Part shown: positions 34,577-43,110 of the stretch, one piece after another
Layout of the letters: each line of letters starts with the position of its first letter
How positions within the stretch are numbered: position 1 is the stretch's first letter
Origin: JABDIY01 sp963803845
GTDB lineage: Bacteria > Actinomycetota > Acidimicrobiia > Acidimicrobiales > SZUA-35
DNA length: 64,000 nucleotides
Assembly (NCBI GenBank): GCA_963803845.1
Contig: CAWDNZ010000005.1
Coordinates: forward strand, 1,798,001 to 1,862,000
Reading direction: 5' to 3'
Made by a program: the position numbers and the translations under genes
Notes under the pieces: model-generated
Told to the model about the DNA's origin: nothing
Database searches by the model: none
What the model saw: the letters and a program-made list of their open reading frames with translations, nothing else

Positions 34577-35722
34577 TTAGCTCACTCGTAGTTCGCTGCG
34601 GTAGCGCCGTTTGGGCGCCAGTGTGACGTCGATCATCTCCGCCATTTGCGTGAAGATCACGCCGGCCTCGGACTTGGTGTCCAATGCTATGGGTTTGCCA
34701 CTATCCGCTCCCTCACGCAGCTTTGTGACCAGGGGAATCTTGCCAAGGAGCGGCACATCGAGTTCTTTGGCCAAGGTGTCGCCACCGCCTTGACCGAAGA
34801 TCTCATACCGTTTGCCGTCATCCCCGGTGAACCAGCTCATGTTTTCGATCACGCCAGCGACCGAAAGGTTGACTTTGCGAGCCATGTACGCAGCGCGCTG
34901 AGCGACCTTCTCGGCGGTTGGTTGCGGTGTGGTGACCACGTACATTTCGCCCCGCGGCATGAACTGGGCAATAGACAGTGCGATGTCCCCTGTGCCGGGC
35001 GGGAGGTCCACGATGAGGTAGTCCGGCTCGTCCCAGAAGACGTCGGTGAGGAACTGCTCCAGGGCCTTGTGGAGCATCGGGCCCCGCCAGATTACCGGTT
35101 GGTCTTCTTCCACGAAGAACCCCATGGAAATGCAGCGAACACCATGGCGCTCGGGGGGCACGATCATCTCGTCGATGATGGTGGGATCGTGATCGATCCC
35201 CAGCATGCGGGGAATGGAGAAGCCCCATACGTCGGCGTCTACCACCGCAACCGACTTGCCTCGAGCGGCCAGTGCGACGGCGAGGTTGGTGGTGACCGAG
35301 CTCTTTCCAACGCCACCCTTGCCGGAGGCGATGAGCAATACGCGTGTGCTGCTCCCGGGATCGGCGAAGGGAATGGATCGACCCTCGGCATGGCCATGGG
35401 CCTGGGTGCTTCCGGCCGTGGCCGCGGGATCGCCGTGAAGGCTGCGACGCAAATCTTCTCGCTGCTGGTCGGTCATCACCCCGAATTCGATGGTCACGTG
35501 ATCCGCCCCGTCCAGCGCGGTTACCGCCTCGGTTACACGGCGATCGATCTCGTTGCGAAGCGGGCACCCGGCGATGGTGAGGTCGATCGCCACCGTCACG
35601 TCGGGGAGCGAGATATCGATCCGGCGGACCATCCCGAGGTCGACGATGCTGCGATGCAGCTCCGGGTCCTCGACGGGCCGGAGGGCCTCGGTCACGGTTT
35701 CAATGGTTACAGCGCTGCTCAC
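34577..35722 (-). CDS. mrp: Mrp/NBP35-type iron-sulfur carrier ATPase
   Basis: A 381-residue protein. The N-terminal 90 residues are a MIP18/DUF59 domain with Gly-Cys-Pro-Leu-Arg-Asn-Glu. The ATPase part has Ser-Gly-Lys-Gly-Gly-Val-Gly-Lys-Ser-Ser and Asp-Leu-Pro-Pro-Gly-Thr-Gly-Asp, with Ile-Glu-Asn-Met-Ser near the end. The CxxC that many Mrp proteins use to carry the cluster is not visible. Family members load Fe-S clusters. It is divergent from the SufR-like gene, which fits an Fe-S theme. GTG at 35722 is the likely start. Confidence 0.88.
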   Translation of the reverse strand: MSSAVTIETVTEALRPVEDPELHRSIVDLGMVRRIDISLPDVTVAIDLTIAGCPLRNEIDRRVTEAVTALDGADHVTIEFGVMTDQQREDLRRSLHGDPAATAGSTQAHGHAEGRSIPFADPGSSTRVLLIASGKGGVGKSSVTTNLAVALAARGKSVAVVDADVWGFSIPRMLGIDHDPTIIDEMIVPPERHGVRCISMGFFVEEDQPVIWRGPMLHKALEQFLTDVFWDEPDYLIVDLPPGTGDIALSIAQFMPRGEMYVVTTPQPTAEKVAQRAAYMARKVNLSVAGVIENMSWFTGDDGKRYEIFGQGGGDTLAKELDVPLLGKIPLVTKLREGADSGKPIALDTKSEAGVIFTQMAEMIDVTLAPKRRYRSELRVS

Positions 35723-35763
35723 CCCGCAAGCGTATCCAGCTCCACCTCTTCTAGACTGGCCTG

Positions 35764-36531
35764 GTGGCACAGCGAGCGCTAAAACCAGCGGAATTCGCCA
35801 ATCTCGTAAATGCGGTGACCTCGGCCTTCGGCGACCCTACACGCCGCGACATCTACCTTTTACTGCACGAGTACCCGAATGGCCTCACCGCCTCGGAGGT
35901 GGCATCGCATGCCGGTGTCCACGCCAACGTTGCCCGCCACCATCTGGAGAAACTCACCAGCGGCGGTTACCTCGACGTCACCAAACGGGTTTCGACGGGA
36001 GCGGGACGTCCGGCCAAGGTCTTCACAGCTTCCGAGACCAGCCTCCACCTCGAATTTGAGGTGGGCCATGACGACATCCTGATCACACTTCTCGGCAAGG
36101 CCCTGTCCCGGTTGGACCCGGTCGAAGCTGCCGAAATGGCCGAAGAGGTAGGACTGGAGTTCGGCCGGAAAATGGCGAGTGGGATCAACATGGCTGATGC
36201 CGACGAGTCACATCGGTCGTTCCGATCAGCGTTGCACATCGTGGCCGACGCTCTCTCAGCCCATGGTTTCGCCGCCCGAGCCGAACGCCAGCAAACAGAC
36301 GACCCACCGGGCTCAACCGATGAGCCGCAATTGCAGATCGTGGCAGGACACTGCCCGTTCGGCGATGTTGCGATCGAGCACCCGGTGGTGTGCGCCGTTG
36401 ACCGCGGGATGGTGAAGGGGTTGTTGGGGTCGCTCTATGGCGAAACCCATGTGGCACTGGGGTCTTCGGTTGCCCGCGGCGATGCGGCCTGCATCACCGA
36501 TGTGGTCGACAGCGCTGTCGCTCCCCTGTGA
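35764..36531 (+). CDS. SufR-like iron-sulfur transcriptional regulator
   Basis: A 255-residue protein. Residues 20-80 are a winged helix (Phe-Gly-Asp-Pro-Thr-Arg-Arg-Asp-Ile ... Ala-Arg-His-His-Leu-Glu-Lys-Leu). Cysteines at 197, 210 and 243 sit in Gly-His-Cys-Pro-Phe, Pro-Val-Val-Cys and Gly-Asp-Ala-Ala-Cys, the layout of SufR cluster ligands. Such proteins repress Fe-S biogenesis genes when they carry a cluster. A cysteine desulfurase gene overlaps its end by 4 bp. No sufBCD genes follow, so its regulon must include other loci. Confidence 0.8.
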   Translation: MAQRALKPAEFANLVNAVTSAFGDPTRRDIYLLLHEYPNGLTASEVASHAGVHANVARHHLEKLTSGGYLDVTKRVSTGAGRPAKVFTASETSLHLEFEVGHDDILITLLGKALSRLDPVEAAEMAEEVGLEFGRKMASGINMADADESHRSFRSALHIVADALSAHGFAARAERQQTDDPPGSTDEPQLQIVAGHCPFGDVAIEHPVVCAVDRGMVKGLLGSLYGETHVALGSSVARGDAACITDVVDSAVAPL

Positions 36532-37658
36532 GCCGCATTTATCTTGACTCCGCCTCAGTGTCGCCGCTGCGGTCAGCCGCACGGGACGCCATGCTCGCCG
36601 GTCTCGACCTACCCACCGCAGACCCCGGGCGGTTGCACACCGAAGCAATGGAGGTGCGGGCTCACCTCGAACACGCCCGAGAGCAGGTAGCGGGCCTGCT
36701 GGGGGCTCGGCCCTCCGAGATCGTTCTCAACTCGTCGGCTTCGGAGGGCATCGCCACCGTGGTTAAAGGTGTGCTCTCCAGGTCGCCCGAGGGTGCGGTG
36801 GTGGGAACCGCCGTGGAGCATTCTGCGGTGCGGCTCTCCGCCGGCGATGCGTTCGTTCCGGTACCGGTAACGGGCGAGGGACTCGTGACAGTTGAAGCCC
36901 TGAAGCAGACACTGGCCGATCAAGCGAGCATGGGCCGGCAAATCGTCCTGGTGGCGATCCAGCTGGGAAACCACGAAATGGGGGCAATACAGCCAGTTGC
37001 CGATCTCATTCACATTGCTCGGGGCCCCGGCATTCCCACACTGGTAGATGCTGCCCAGGCCGCTCCGTGGCTAGCCATCGACGTGCGCTCTTTCGAACCC
37101 ACCTTCCTCACGATCTCCGGTCCAAAGCTAGGTGGACCACTGGGGACGGGCGCACTGATGGTGCAACGGGGAAAACGAACCCCTCCCTTCATCGTGGGCG
37201 GTTCGCAGGAGCGGGGCCGGCGCGCCGGGCTCGAAAACGTCCCGGCGGCCATGGGTCTGGGGGCGGCGTGTGCCGAACTCGCCGAATCGTTGCAAACTGA
37301 GATTCGCCACGTCAGCTCCCTCACGATGGCGCTTCGAGATGGTCTGGCGGGTCTCGAGGGCGTTGCGCTCTTCGGTCCCGAGAAACCCGATAACCGACTT
37401 CCCCATCTCGCCTGTTGCGGGCTCGAGCGGATCGAACCGCAGGCTGTCCTCATCGAACTGGACCGGGCGGGCATCGCCGCCCACTCTGGCTCGGCATGCG
37501 CATCCGAAGAACTCGAGCCGTCGCCGGTCCTCGCGGCGATGGGGGTCGACGCTGACCGATCCCTGCGGTTCAGCCTCCACCGCCAGTCCACCATCAGCGA
37601 CGTTCGGCGTGTCTTGGATGTTCTCCCCGCCAGCCTGGCCAGACTGCGCACCCTCTGA
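36528..37658 (+). CDS. Cysteine desulfurase (IscS/NifS type)
   Basis: A 376-residue PLP enzyme. Thr-Ala-Val-Glu-His-Ser is the cofactor-binding helix, Lys200 in Ser-Gly-Pro-Lys-Leu-Gly-Gly binds PLP, and Cys324 in Gly-Ser-Ala-Cys-Ala-Ser accepts the sulfur. The usual His of Ser-Gly-His-Lys is Pro199, a change worth noting. It turns L-cysteine into alanine and a persulfide for Fe-S clusters, thiolation or other uses. The GTG start overlaps the stop of the SufR-like gene. No scaffold gene (iscU, sufU) follows. Confidence 0.88.
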   Translation: MSRIYLDSASVSPLRSAARDAMLAGLDLPTADPGRLHTEAMEVRAHLEHAREQVAGLLGARPSEIVLNSSASEGIATVVKGVLSRSPEGAVVGTAVEHSAVRLSAGDAFVPVPVTGEGLVTVEALKQTLADQASMGRQIVLVAIQLGNHEMGAIQPVADLIHIARGPGIPTLVDAAQAAPWLAIDVRSFEPTFLTISGPKLGGPLGTGALMVQRGKRTPPFIVGGSQERGRRAGLENVPAAMGLGAACAELAESLQTEIRHVSSLTMALRDGLAGLEGVALFGPEKPDNRLPHLACCGLERIEPQAVLIELDRAGIAAHSGSACASEELEPSPVLAAMGVDADRSLRFSLHRQSTISDVRRVLDVLPASLARLRTL

Positions 37659-38183
37659 AACCGCCCGCAATGAACCTCTGAGTGCTGCACGAGGCAAACA
37701 TCAAGACCACCATCGAAACCTGTGAGATGTCGCTCCGGCCGGAGCGGAAGATCCCCAGCGGAAGTCCCTAGTAAAATCGCCGGGACGGTCCGGTGAGGTG
37801 GTTCCATGGAGGATGGTTTGCTGAGCGTCGCCATGGGTGTGGCCGCCCACTGCAGCATCGACGAAGGCCGCATCGTTGCGATGGCTGAAGTCCTGGGGTA
37901 GACCCACTGATCAGTTCCCGCACGCTGACCTGGCCGACGAATCGTGGCGCTTCCACGGTGGTCAGGGCACGCGCAAAGGTGAATCGCACCACTAAATTGA
38001 AAGCATGTGGACGGCACCGACGGTGGAAATGGCATGGCTTTCAGCGCCGTGCGAGGCATTCATTCTGAGCTGCTATCCCCATACCGCTGAAGGAGATCTC
38101 TTCTCCCGATCCGTGCTCCCCAACATCCACAACGTCCGACTCGAGTTCGAACCTCACGACGGCGCTCTCTGAGACCCCAGTCG
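37659..38183. other. 525-bp gap without a confident gene; palindrome and two short ORFs
   Basis: Between the desulfurase and asparaginase genes. A perfect 16-bp palindrome, CGCTCCGG/CCGGAGCG, lies at 37731-37746 and could form a stem, but no T-run follows. A 31-codon frame on the plus strand, 37806-37901, has GGTGAGGTGG before its ATG. A 55-codon frame, 38005-38172, ends 12 bp before the asparaginase start and has a fairly protein-like composition. Neither matches a family I know. Minus-strand frames here look like shadows. Confidence 0.4.
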
Positions 38184-39173
38184 ATGCATTCCGAGGTGCC
38201 TCAAGACAATCCTGTTCTCGCTCGGTTCGAAAGAAATGGGGTTGTGGAAAGCACGCATAGGGGCGCATGGGTGGTGGTCCAACTTGATGACACCGGCGCA
38301 CCGGCCGTTGTCGACGCTCATGGGGATCCGGACCAACAGATCTTTGCCCGCAGCGCAATGAAGGGTTTGCAGGCATTGCCGTTGCTCGAAACCGGCGCAG
38401 CCGAGTCATTTGGTTTGAGCGACGCAGAAATCGCTCTGGCCTGTGCATCACATTCGGCCGAACCACAGCACGTGCGTCTCGTTCAGAGAATGCTGGCGAG
38501 CGGCAACTTGGTGGAAGACCAGCTCGGGTGTGGTGCAACCACGGCCTGGGACTCGGGTCCGGCCGGTCCAAAACGGAAGGTCTTCCACTGCTGTTCGGGC
38601 AAGCATGCGTCCATGTTGTTGGCGGCCCAGCACCTGGGCGATGCGCCTGCCAACTATCTGAGCACAGAGTCCTGCGAGCAACAGGCAGTGTTCCGTGCCG
38701 TCGCCGACATGACCGGCGCCGAGTTGTTCGGCGCCATCGATGGATGCAGTGCGCCCACCTTTTTGATGCCCCTGGTTGCCCTGGCCACCGGGATCGCCCG
38801 GCTGTGTACACCGGCGAGTTTGTCATCGGAGCGGGCCGCGGCCTGTGAACGAATCACCAGCGCAGCCGTTACCAACCCGGAGATGATTGGCGGTACCCGC
38901 GGCCGATCAGACACGGATCTGATGAAATCCACGGGCGGCCGAATCTTCGCCAAACTGGGCGCCGAAGGCGTGTTTGTGGTGGGCGAGCGTGGTACCGGCA
39001 AGGCACTCGCAATCAACGTGGATGACGGAAGCGCACGAGCCTTCCATGCCCTCTGTTTGGAGATCCTCTACCGCCACCAAATGATCAGCGAGGCGGAACT
39101 GAAACCACTGGCTTCTTGGGCCGACCGCACGCTTCGCAATGCCGAGGGCACGGTTACCGGACGGATCGTCTAG
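38184..39173 (+). CDS. Asparaginase II-family protein
   Basis: A 329-residue protein of the type II asparaginase group unrelated to the AnsA/AnsB enzymes. The motifs are Arg-Ser-Ala-Met-Lys-Gly-Leu-Gln, Ala-Cys-Ala-Ser-His-Ser, Asn-Cys-free Cys-Cys-Ser-Gly-Lys-His-Ala, and Gly-Gly-Thr-Arg-Gly-Arg-Ser-Asp. It probably hydrolyses asparagine to aspartate in the cytoplasm. There is no signal peptide. Start ATG at 38184. It converges with the lamin-tail fragment, with 6 bp between stops. Confidence 0.85.
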   Translation: MHSEVPQDNPVLARFERNGVVESTHRGAWVVVQLDDTGAPAVVDAHGDPDQQIFARSAMKGLQALPLLETGAAESFGLSDAEIALACASHSAEPQHVRLVQRMLASGNLVEDQLGCGATTAWDSGPAGPKRKVFHCCSGKHASMLLAAQHLGDAPANYLSTESCEQQAVFRAVADMTGAELFGAIDGCSAPTFLMPLVALATGIARLCTPASLSSERAAACERITSAAVTNPEMIGGTRGRSDTDLMKSTGGRIFAKLGAEGVFVVGERGTGKALAINVDDGSARAFHALCLEILYRHQMISEAELKPLASWADRTLRNAEGTVTGRIV

Positions 39174-39179
39174 CTTTGC

Positions 39180-39761
39180 TCAGGACGGGCAGGCTTCGAC
39201 CGCACTGCTCATGGTCTGGGGATTCGAGTAGAAGACATGCTCGAAATCGTTCCTGTCGTTCCCGGTGAACTGGCACCCGTACTTTCGAACATAACTCTGC
39301 AGCAACCGTCGCGTGATCACAGGGAGATCGTTCGGACCGCTAGCGAAGGTCAACGAGTCCACCACTGTCCCGGCGGCATTTCGCAGGTCCACGGTGCCAC
39401 CGTTCTTTGGCGAATTGGCGGTGGTGGCATCTGCAGGGCCGGTGTAGTCGGTCCCACCGACGAGAAAATGCTGTCCCGGCGCCAGCATGACATTTGGGAA
39501 GTTGAACGAACCTCCGTCGCCACCCATTTTCCAGCCTGCCAACGATACGGCTGAGCCGGTGGGGTTGTAGAACTCAATGAAGTCGTTGCGTCCTGATCCA
39601 GGACCGTCGGTTCGCAGTTCGCTGATGATCAGGGTCCCCGACGTCCCGGCAAATGGTGGTGCCGATCCGCAAGGCGCTGTGCCGCTGGCCGTTCCACGAG
39701 GTGTCACGGACCCGACCGCAAACTTATGGACGAAATCAACTGCGTTGTTGTCGGTGTCCAC
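39180..39761 (-). CDS. C-terminal piece of the frameshifted HD-GYP/lamin-tail protein
   Basis: A 193-residue frame holding a lamin-tail domain: Ile-Ile-Ser-Glu-Leu-Arg-Thr-Asp-Gly, Asn-Asp-Phe-Ile-Glu-Phe-Tyr-Asn-Pro, Val-Ser-Leu-Ala-Gly-Trp and Val-Met-Leu-Ala-Pro-Gly-Gln-His-Phe. It begins Asp-Thr-Asp-Asn-Asn-Ala, the usual closing motif of the preceding lamin-tail domain, so it continues the upstream gene in another frame. Removing one base near 39766-39770 joins the two frames through Pro-Gly-Ser-Cys-Val-Asp. It has no start signal of its own. Confidence 0.7.
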   Translation of the reverse strand: MDTDNNAVDFVHKFAVGSVTPRGTASGTAPCGSAPPFAGTSGTLIISELRTDGPGSGRNDFIEFYNPTGSAVSLAGWKMGGDGGSFNFPNVMLAPGQHFLVGGTDYTGPADATTANSPKNGGTVDLRNAAGTVVDSLTFASGPNDLPVITRRLLQSYVRKYGCQFTGNDRNDFEHVFYSNPQTMSSAVEACPS

Positions 39762-41712
39762 GCACGAACCCGGGTTGGCGTGACGCCGACGCCATACTCT
39801 GATCTGACGACGTGGCGTTGGGATCGAGCATCACAACTCCCTCGCCCTCGCGCCCCAGACTCGGAGAGCTGATGGGACCGCTGCTGAGCTCCGGGGCCGC
39901 TCGAGTTCCAACCGCATCGATCTTCACGCCCGTGCTCTTCAGCAGTTCGAATCCTACGACCTTGGGCAACGCGCCGTCGAAGGTCTGGTCGGCCCCCGCA
40001 ACCGCCGAGCCGCTTTGCTTGATCAAGTAGAATCCGCCCGAGGGCAGCGTGACGTCGGCGAGAACGATGTCGCTGTGCACCGAGTCGTGGGAGGTGATCT
40101 TCATCCGTAAACCACTGAGCACCCTCGGTTGTGAAGATGCGTTGTAGATCTCCACGAAATCTCCCGGGCCGTTCGCTCCGTTTGCCGAGAACTCACTAAT
40201 GACCAGACCCGCGGTGGGCCCCGGCGGAGCGGTGGTTGTCGTTGTCGTCGTGGTGGTCGTCACCGTGGTGGTCGTCACCGTGGTGGTCGTGGGCTTCGCC
40301 GTGGTGGTCGTGGGCTTCGCCGTGGTGGTCGTGCTGGGGGCGGTCGTTGCGCGAGTTCCCGAACTCGTGGTGGTTGTTCTCTGAGTCGAAGTGGTACGCG
40401 CCGCCGCAGCGGCAGTAACTGCGGCGGTGGGCTGGGCGGTCGCCGTGACCGTGGAGGTGGATGAATCGACCAGTGAGGTCCGCTCCAGTTCCGTGGTGAG
40501 TGTGGTGTCCTGCGAGAGAGCGGTACTCGTGGCCACTGTCCCAGGACTGGACGTTGAAACGGCCACGATGGGCGAAGGCGTCGGTGGGGTTTCGTCGGTG
40601 ACGATCGCCGACTCGTCCAGGCCGGAGAACGCTATGTCAACAGGTTCAGCAGACGGGATAAAGACAGATGTTGACACGAGCGCAACCGTTCCCGCCAGCG
40701 TTGAGGCTGCAATCGGTGCGACCCCGGCCCCAGGCAGCGACGCAACCGAACCCGACAGCCACGCCATTGGGCCAGCGATGAACCGGAGACGACCGATACC
40801 CACCGAGAGGAAGGCCCGCACGACCGCAGGGTCGAACTGCGTTCCCGCGCATCGAGCTATCTCCGCTCGGGCATTCTCGGCGCTGATCGGCTTTTTGTAG
40901 GACCTCGCCGAGGTGATGACGTCATAGGTGTCCGCCACGGCCACGATGCGAGCGCCGATGTGGATGTTTTCGCCAGCCAATCCGGACGGGTAGCCATCAC
41001 CGTCCCATCGTTCATGATGCTCGCCGATCGCGTGGACCCACTCGCCCAGCCACTCGGCTATCGGCGCTGCGAGCTTGAGGCCCTCAGCCGGGTGAGTCTT
41101 GAGAATCTCCCACTCCTCGGCCGTCGGTCGCCCATCTTTGTTGAGTATTTCGGCCGGCACCATGAGCTTGCCCAGATCGTGCAACAAGGCGGCCCAGCGA
41201 AGGCGGTCCGCATCCTTGGTCGGCAACCCCATCTCCTCGATGATCATCTCCGTGTAGGCCCGGACCCGCTCGCAATGCCCACGCGTCAGCCGGTCGTGCT
41301 CACCCAGCAGTGCCACCATCTCCAGCATCTGGCTGGCGTAGGACTGATCCTCGGTAAGGGCGATGCCAGACTCACGAATCGCCTCGATTCTCTGCTTCAC
41401 CATCTTGGAATTGCCGGCCCGAAGCGCCACTGCGAATCTGCTGGGGGCTTCGTCGGGGAAGACCAACGAGATCCGCAGCAGTGTTGACAGCGGCGCAATC
41501 CGGCGGAAGGCGCGATCGAGCCCAGTCATCAGAGCCACCGCGATCACCGTGAGGACAAGCCACCAACCCAAGCGATCCCAACCTTGGGCCGCGGGGATGA
41601 AAAGTCGGGAGATGGCGGCTGTCACCACCAGCGTCAGAACCACGGGCGCCAGCGCAACAGCCACACGAATCAACCCGGCCAACACCGGCCGGGCGCGCCA
41701 ATTTTCCATCAT
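39736..41712 (-). CDS. Membrane HD-GYP protein with Thr-rich linker and lamin-tail domain (frameshifted at its end)
   Basis: The N-terminal part has two or three membrane helices. An HD-GYP phosphodiesterase domain follows with Leu-His-Asp-Leu-Gly-Lys, Gly-Glu-His-His-Glu-Arg-Trp-Asp-Gly-Asp-Gly-Tyr-Pro and Ala-Val-Ala-Asp-Thr-Tyr-Asp, all intact. A second hydrophobic stretch leads to a long Thr/Ala/Pro-rich linker and a lamin-tail domain (Val-Ile-Ser-Glu-Phe-Ser-Ala-Asn-Gly). The last ten residues are out of frame. HD-GYP domains break cyclic-di-GMP; lamin-tail domains bind surfaces or matrix outside. The ATG at 41712 is chosen; frames extend to 41844. Confidence 0.8.
   Translation of the reverse strand: MMENWRARPVLAGLIRVAVALAPVVLTLVVTAAISRLFIPAAQGWDRLGWWLVLTVIAVALMTGLDRAFRRIAPLSTLLRISLVFPDEAPSRFAVALRAGNSKMVKQRIEAIRESGIALTEDQSYASQMLEMVALLGEHDRLTRGHCERVRAYTEMIIEEMGLPTKDADRLRWAALLHDLGKLMVPAEILNKDGRPTAEEWEILKTHPAEGLKLAAPIAEWLGEWVHAIGEHHERWDGDGYPSGLAGENIHIGARIVAVADTYDVITSARSYKKPISAENARAEIARCAGTQFDPAVVRAFLSVGIGRLRFIAGPMAWLSGSVASLPGAGVAPIAASTLAGTVALVSTSVFIPSAEPVDIAFSGLDESAIVTDETPPTPSPIVAVSTSSPGTVATSTALSQDTTLTTELERTSLVDSSTSTVTATAQPTAAVTAAAAARTTSTQRTTTTSSGTRATTAPSTTTTAKPTTTTAKPTTTTVTTTTVTTTTTTTTTTAPPGPTAGLVISEFSANGANGPGDFVEIYNASSQPRVLSGLRMKITSHDSVHSDIVLADVTLPSGGFYLIKQSGSAVAGADQTFDGALPKVVGFELLKSTGVKIDAVGTRAAPELSSGPISSPSLGREGEGVVMLDPNATSSDQSMASASRQPGFVRGHRQQRS
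40230..40345. repeat. Short in-frame tandem repeats encoding the Thr-rich linker
   Basis: Read on the minus strand, two 21-bp units encode Thr-Thr-Thr-Thr-Ala-Lys-Pro and adjacent 15-bp units encode Thr-Thr-Thr-Thr-Val, followed by a run of Thr codons. Both unit lengths are multiples of three, so copy changes would keep the frame. This is coding DNA for a linker, not a CRISPR or intergenic repeat. Confidence 0.8.
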
Positions 41713-41888
41713 CTCGGACGCAGGTGTCTGCGTTGGTCCCGAAACCGTCACACCGTGGGATCGGAATCTCTGCACCTCACCTTTATGAGAAAGACCGTGG
41801 TTCCTTATGGCAAGATTCACCAGTCTCCCGGCCCCGAGGGTCACCTTTTTATTCTCAGCCCGGCTCGCTCCCAGTACCGTCTCTCGTG

Positions 41889-42581
41889 ATGTCGTTCTCC
41901 CACCTGCTCTTTGATTTCGACCACATGCTGTTCGACACCGATTCCTCCGAGGCGCTGGCCTTTGCGCAGGCGCTGGCTCAGAGTGGGATCGACGCTCCCG
42001 AGCAATATCTCTCCCACTACCAGAGCATCAATCAGGGGCTTTGGCGGCAGGTCGAGGCCGGCACGATCTCCCCGAATGATGTGAAGACACTTCGATTTGA
42101 GATACTGAAGTCAGAGCTCGGCTTCAACTACAACAGCGATACGGTTGCAGAGAGCTACATCACGGGTCTCGTGGAGTGCGGTGAGCTCTTCCCCGGCGCT
42201 GATCGTCTGCTGGAGGACCTAGAGGCTAACTTCTCGCTGGGAATGATCACCAACGGGATCGGATCCGTGCAGCGGGGTCGGATGGATCGCCTCGGCGTCG
42301 CGGAGTTCTTCGATTCGGTAGTGATTTCCGGTGAGGTAGGTGTCGCCAAGCCCCAACCCGAGATCTTCGCAATTGCCCTCGCCGAACTGGGCGATCCCCC
42401 ACGAAGCGAGTGCCTGATGATCGGAGACAGCCTTCCCTCCGACGTGCAAGGCGGAGAGAATGCGGGCATCTCAACCGCGTGGTTCAACCCGAACCAAGCG
42501 GTCAACCCAACGCCGCTACGACCCACATTCGAGTTCTCCAGTTTTGACGGACTGGTAGATGTACTCGGCGATTCTCCATGA
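41889..42581 (+). CDS. HAD-superfamily hydrolase (YjjG-like nucleotidase type)
   Basis: A 230-residue haloacid-dehalogenase-type protein. Motif I is Phe-Asp-Phe-Asp-His-Met-Leu-Phe-Asp (nucleophile Asp). Motif II is Ile-Thr-Asn-Gly, motif III Lys-Pro-Gln-Pro-Glu-Ile-Phe, and motif IV Met-Ile-Gly-Asp-Ser-Leu-Pro-Ser-Asp. The helical cap between I and II is of the YjjG/phosphoglycolate phosphatase type. Substrate probably a small phosphate ester such as a nucleotide. Starts at ATG 41889. The next gene follows closely. Confidence 0.85.
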   Translation: MSFSHLLFDFDHMLFDTDSSEALAFAQALAQSGIDAPEQYLSHYQSINQGLWRQVEAGTISPNDVKTLRFEILKSELGFNYNSDTVAESYITGLVECGELFPGADRLLEDLEANFSLGMITNGIGSVQRGRMDRLGVAEFFDSVVISGEVGVAKPQPEIFAIALAELGDPPRSECLMIGDSLPSDVQGGENAGISTAWFNPNQAVNPTPLRPTFEFSSFDGLVDVLGDSP

Positions 42582-42605
42582 GTGGGTCGTCGTCAGTATC
42601 CTCTG

Positions 42606-43076
42606 ATGGCTATGAAGTTGTATTTGGTCCGCCACGGCCATGCCGGCAGTCGCGATTGGAGTAGGCATGACCAGTACCGCCAACTCAGCGGGCGAGGTCG
42701 GGACGAGGCAGCCGAGATAGATCTGGCACTCGCCGGTGTGAATGTGGGGGCCATCATCAGCAGCCCGGCCACGCGTTGTGTGCAAACGGTAGAACCGCTG
42801 GGCAAGAGGCTGGGGCTCGAAGTGGTGGAGGACAAGCGGCTATGGGAAGACGCTGACATCGCCGACGCAATGGATGTTCTCAATGAGCACACTGAAAACG
42901 GGGCGGTGATCTGCAGCCACGGCAACATCATTCCCGAGATGCTCCACTGGTTGCTTCAAACGGGAATGACCACCAAGGGCCGAGGGTGCGCCAAAGGTTC
43001 GGTCTGGACGGTGACCTATCGCCACGGCCAATTCACCAAGGCCCGCTACCGCCAACTGGGCGACCTCCCTCGTTGA
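42606..43076 (+). CDS. SixA-like histidine phosphatase
   Basis: A 156-residue protein. Leu-Val-Arg-His-Gly-His-Ala gives the RHG catalytic motif and Cys-Ser-His-Gly-Asn provides the second catalytic His. Length and layout match SixA-type phosphohistidine phosphatases. A role on a phosphohistidine protein or small phosphate ester is inferred. It sits directly after the HAD gene, so the two may be one unit. The ATG at 42606 or 42612 is likely; a GTG at 42582 is less so. Confidence 0.8.
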   Translation: MAMKLYLVRHGHAGSRDWSRHDQYRQLSGRGRDEAAEIDLALAGVNVGAIISSPATRCVQTVEPLGKRLGLEVVEDKRLWEDADIADAMDVLNEHTENGAVICSHGNIIPEMLHWLLQTGMTTKGRGCAKGSVWTVTYRHGQFTKARYRQLGDLPR

Positions 43077-43110
43077 CCAACCGGCGCTCGGCCGCAAACA
43101 GCGCCAGAGC

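Noticed and set aside
34646..35782. 378-codon plus-strand frame opposite mrp
   Set aside because: Shadow of the Mrp gene, which has full family motifs.
40230..40345. Short tandem repeats considered as a CRISPR array
   Set aside because: Units are 15 and 21 bp with no spacers and encode an in-frame Thr-rich linker.
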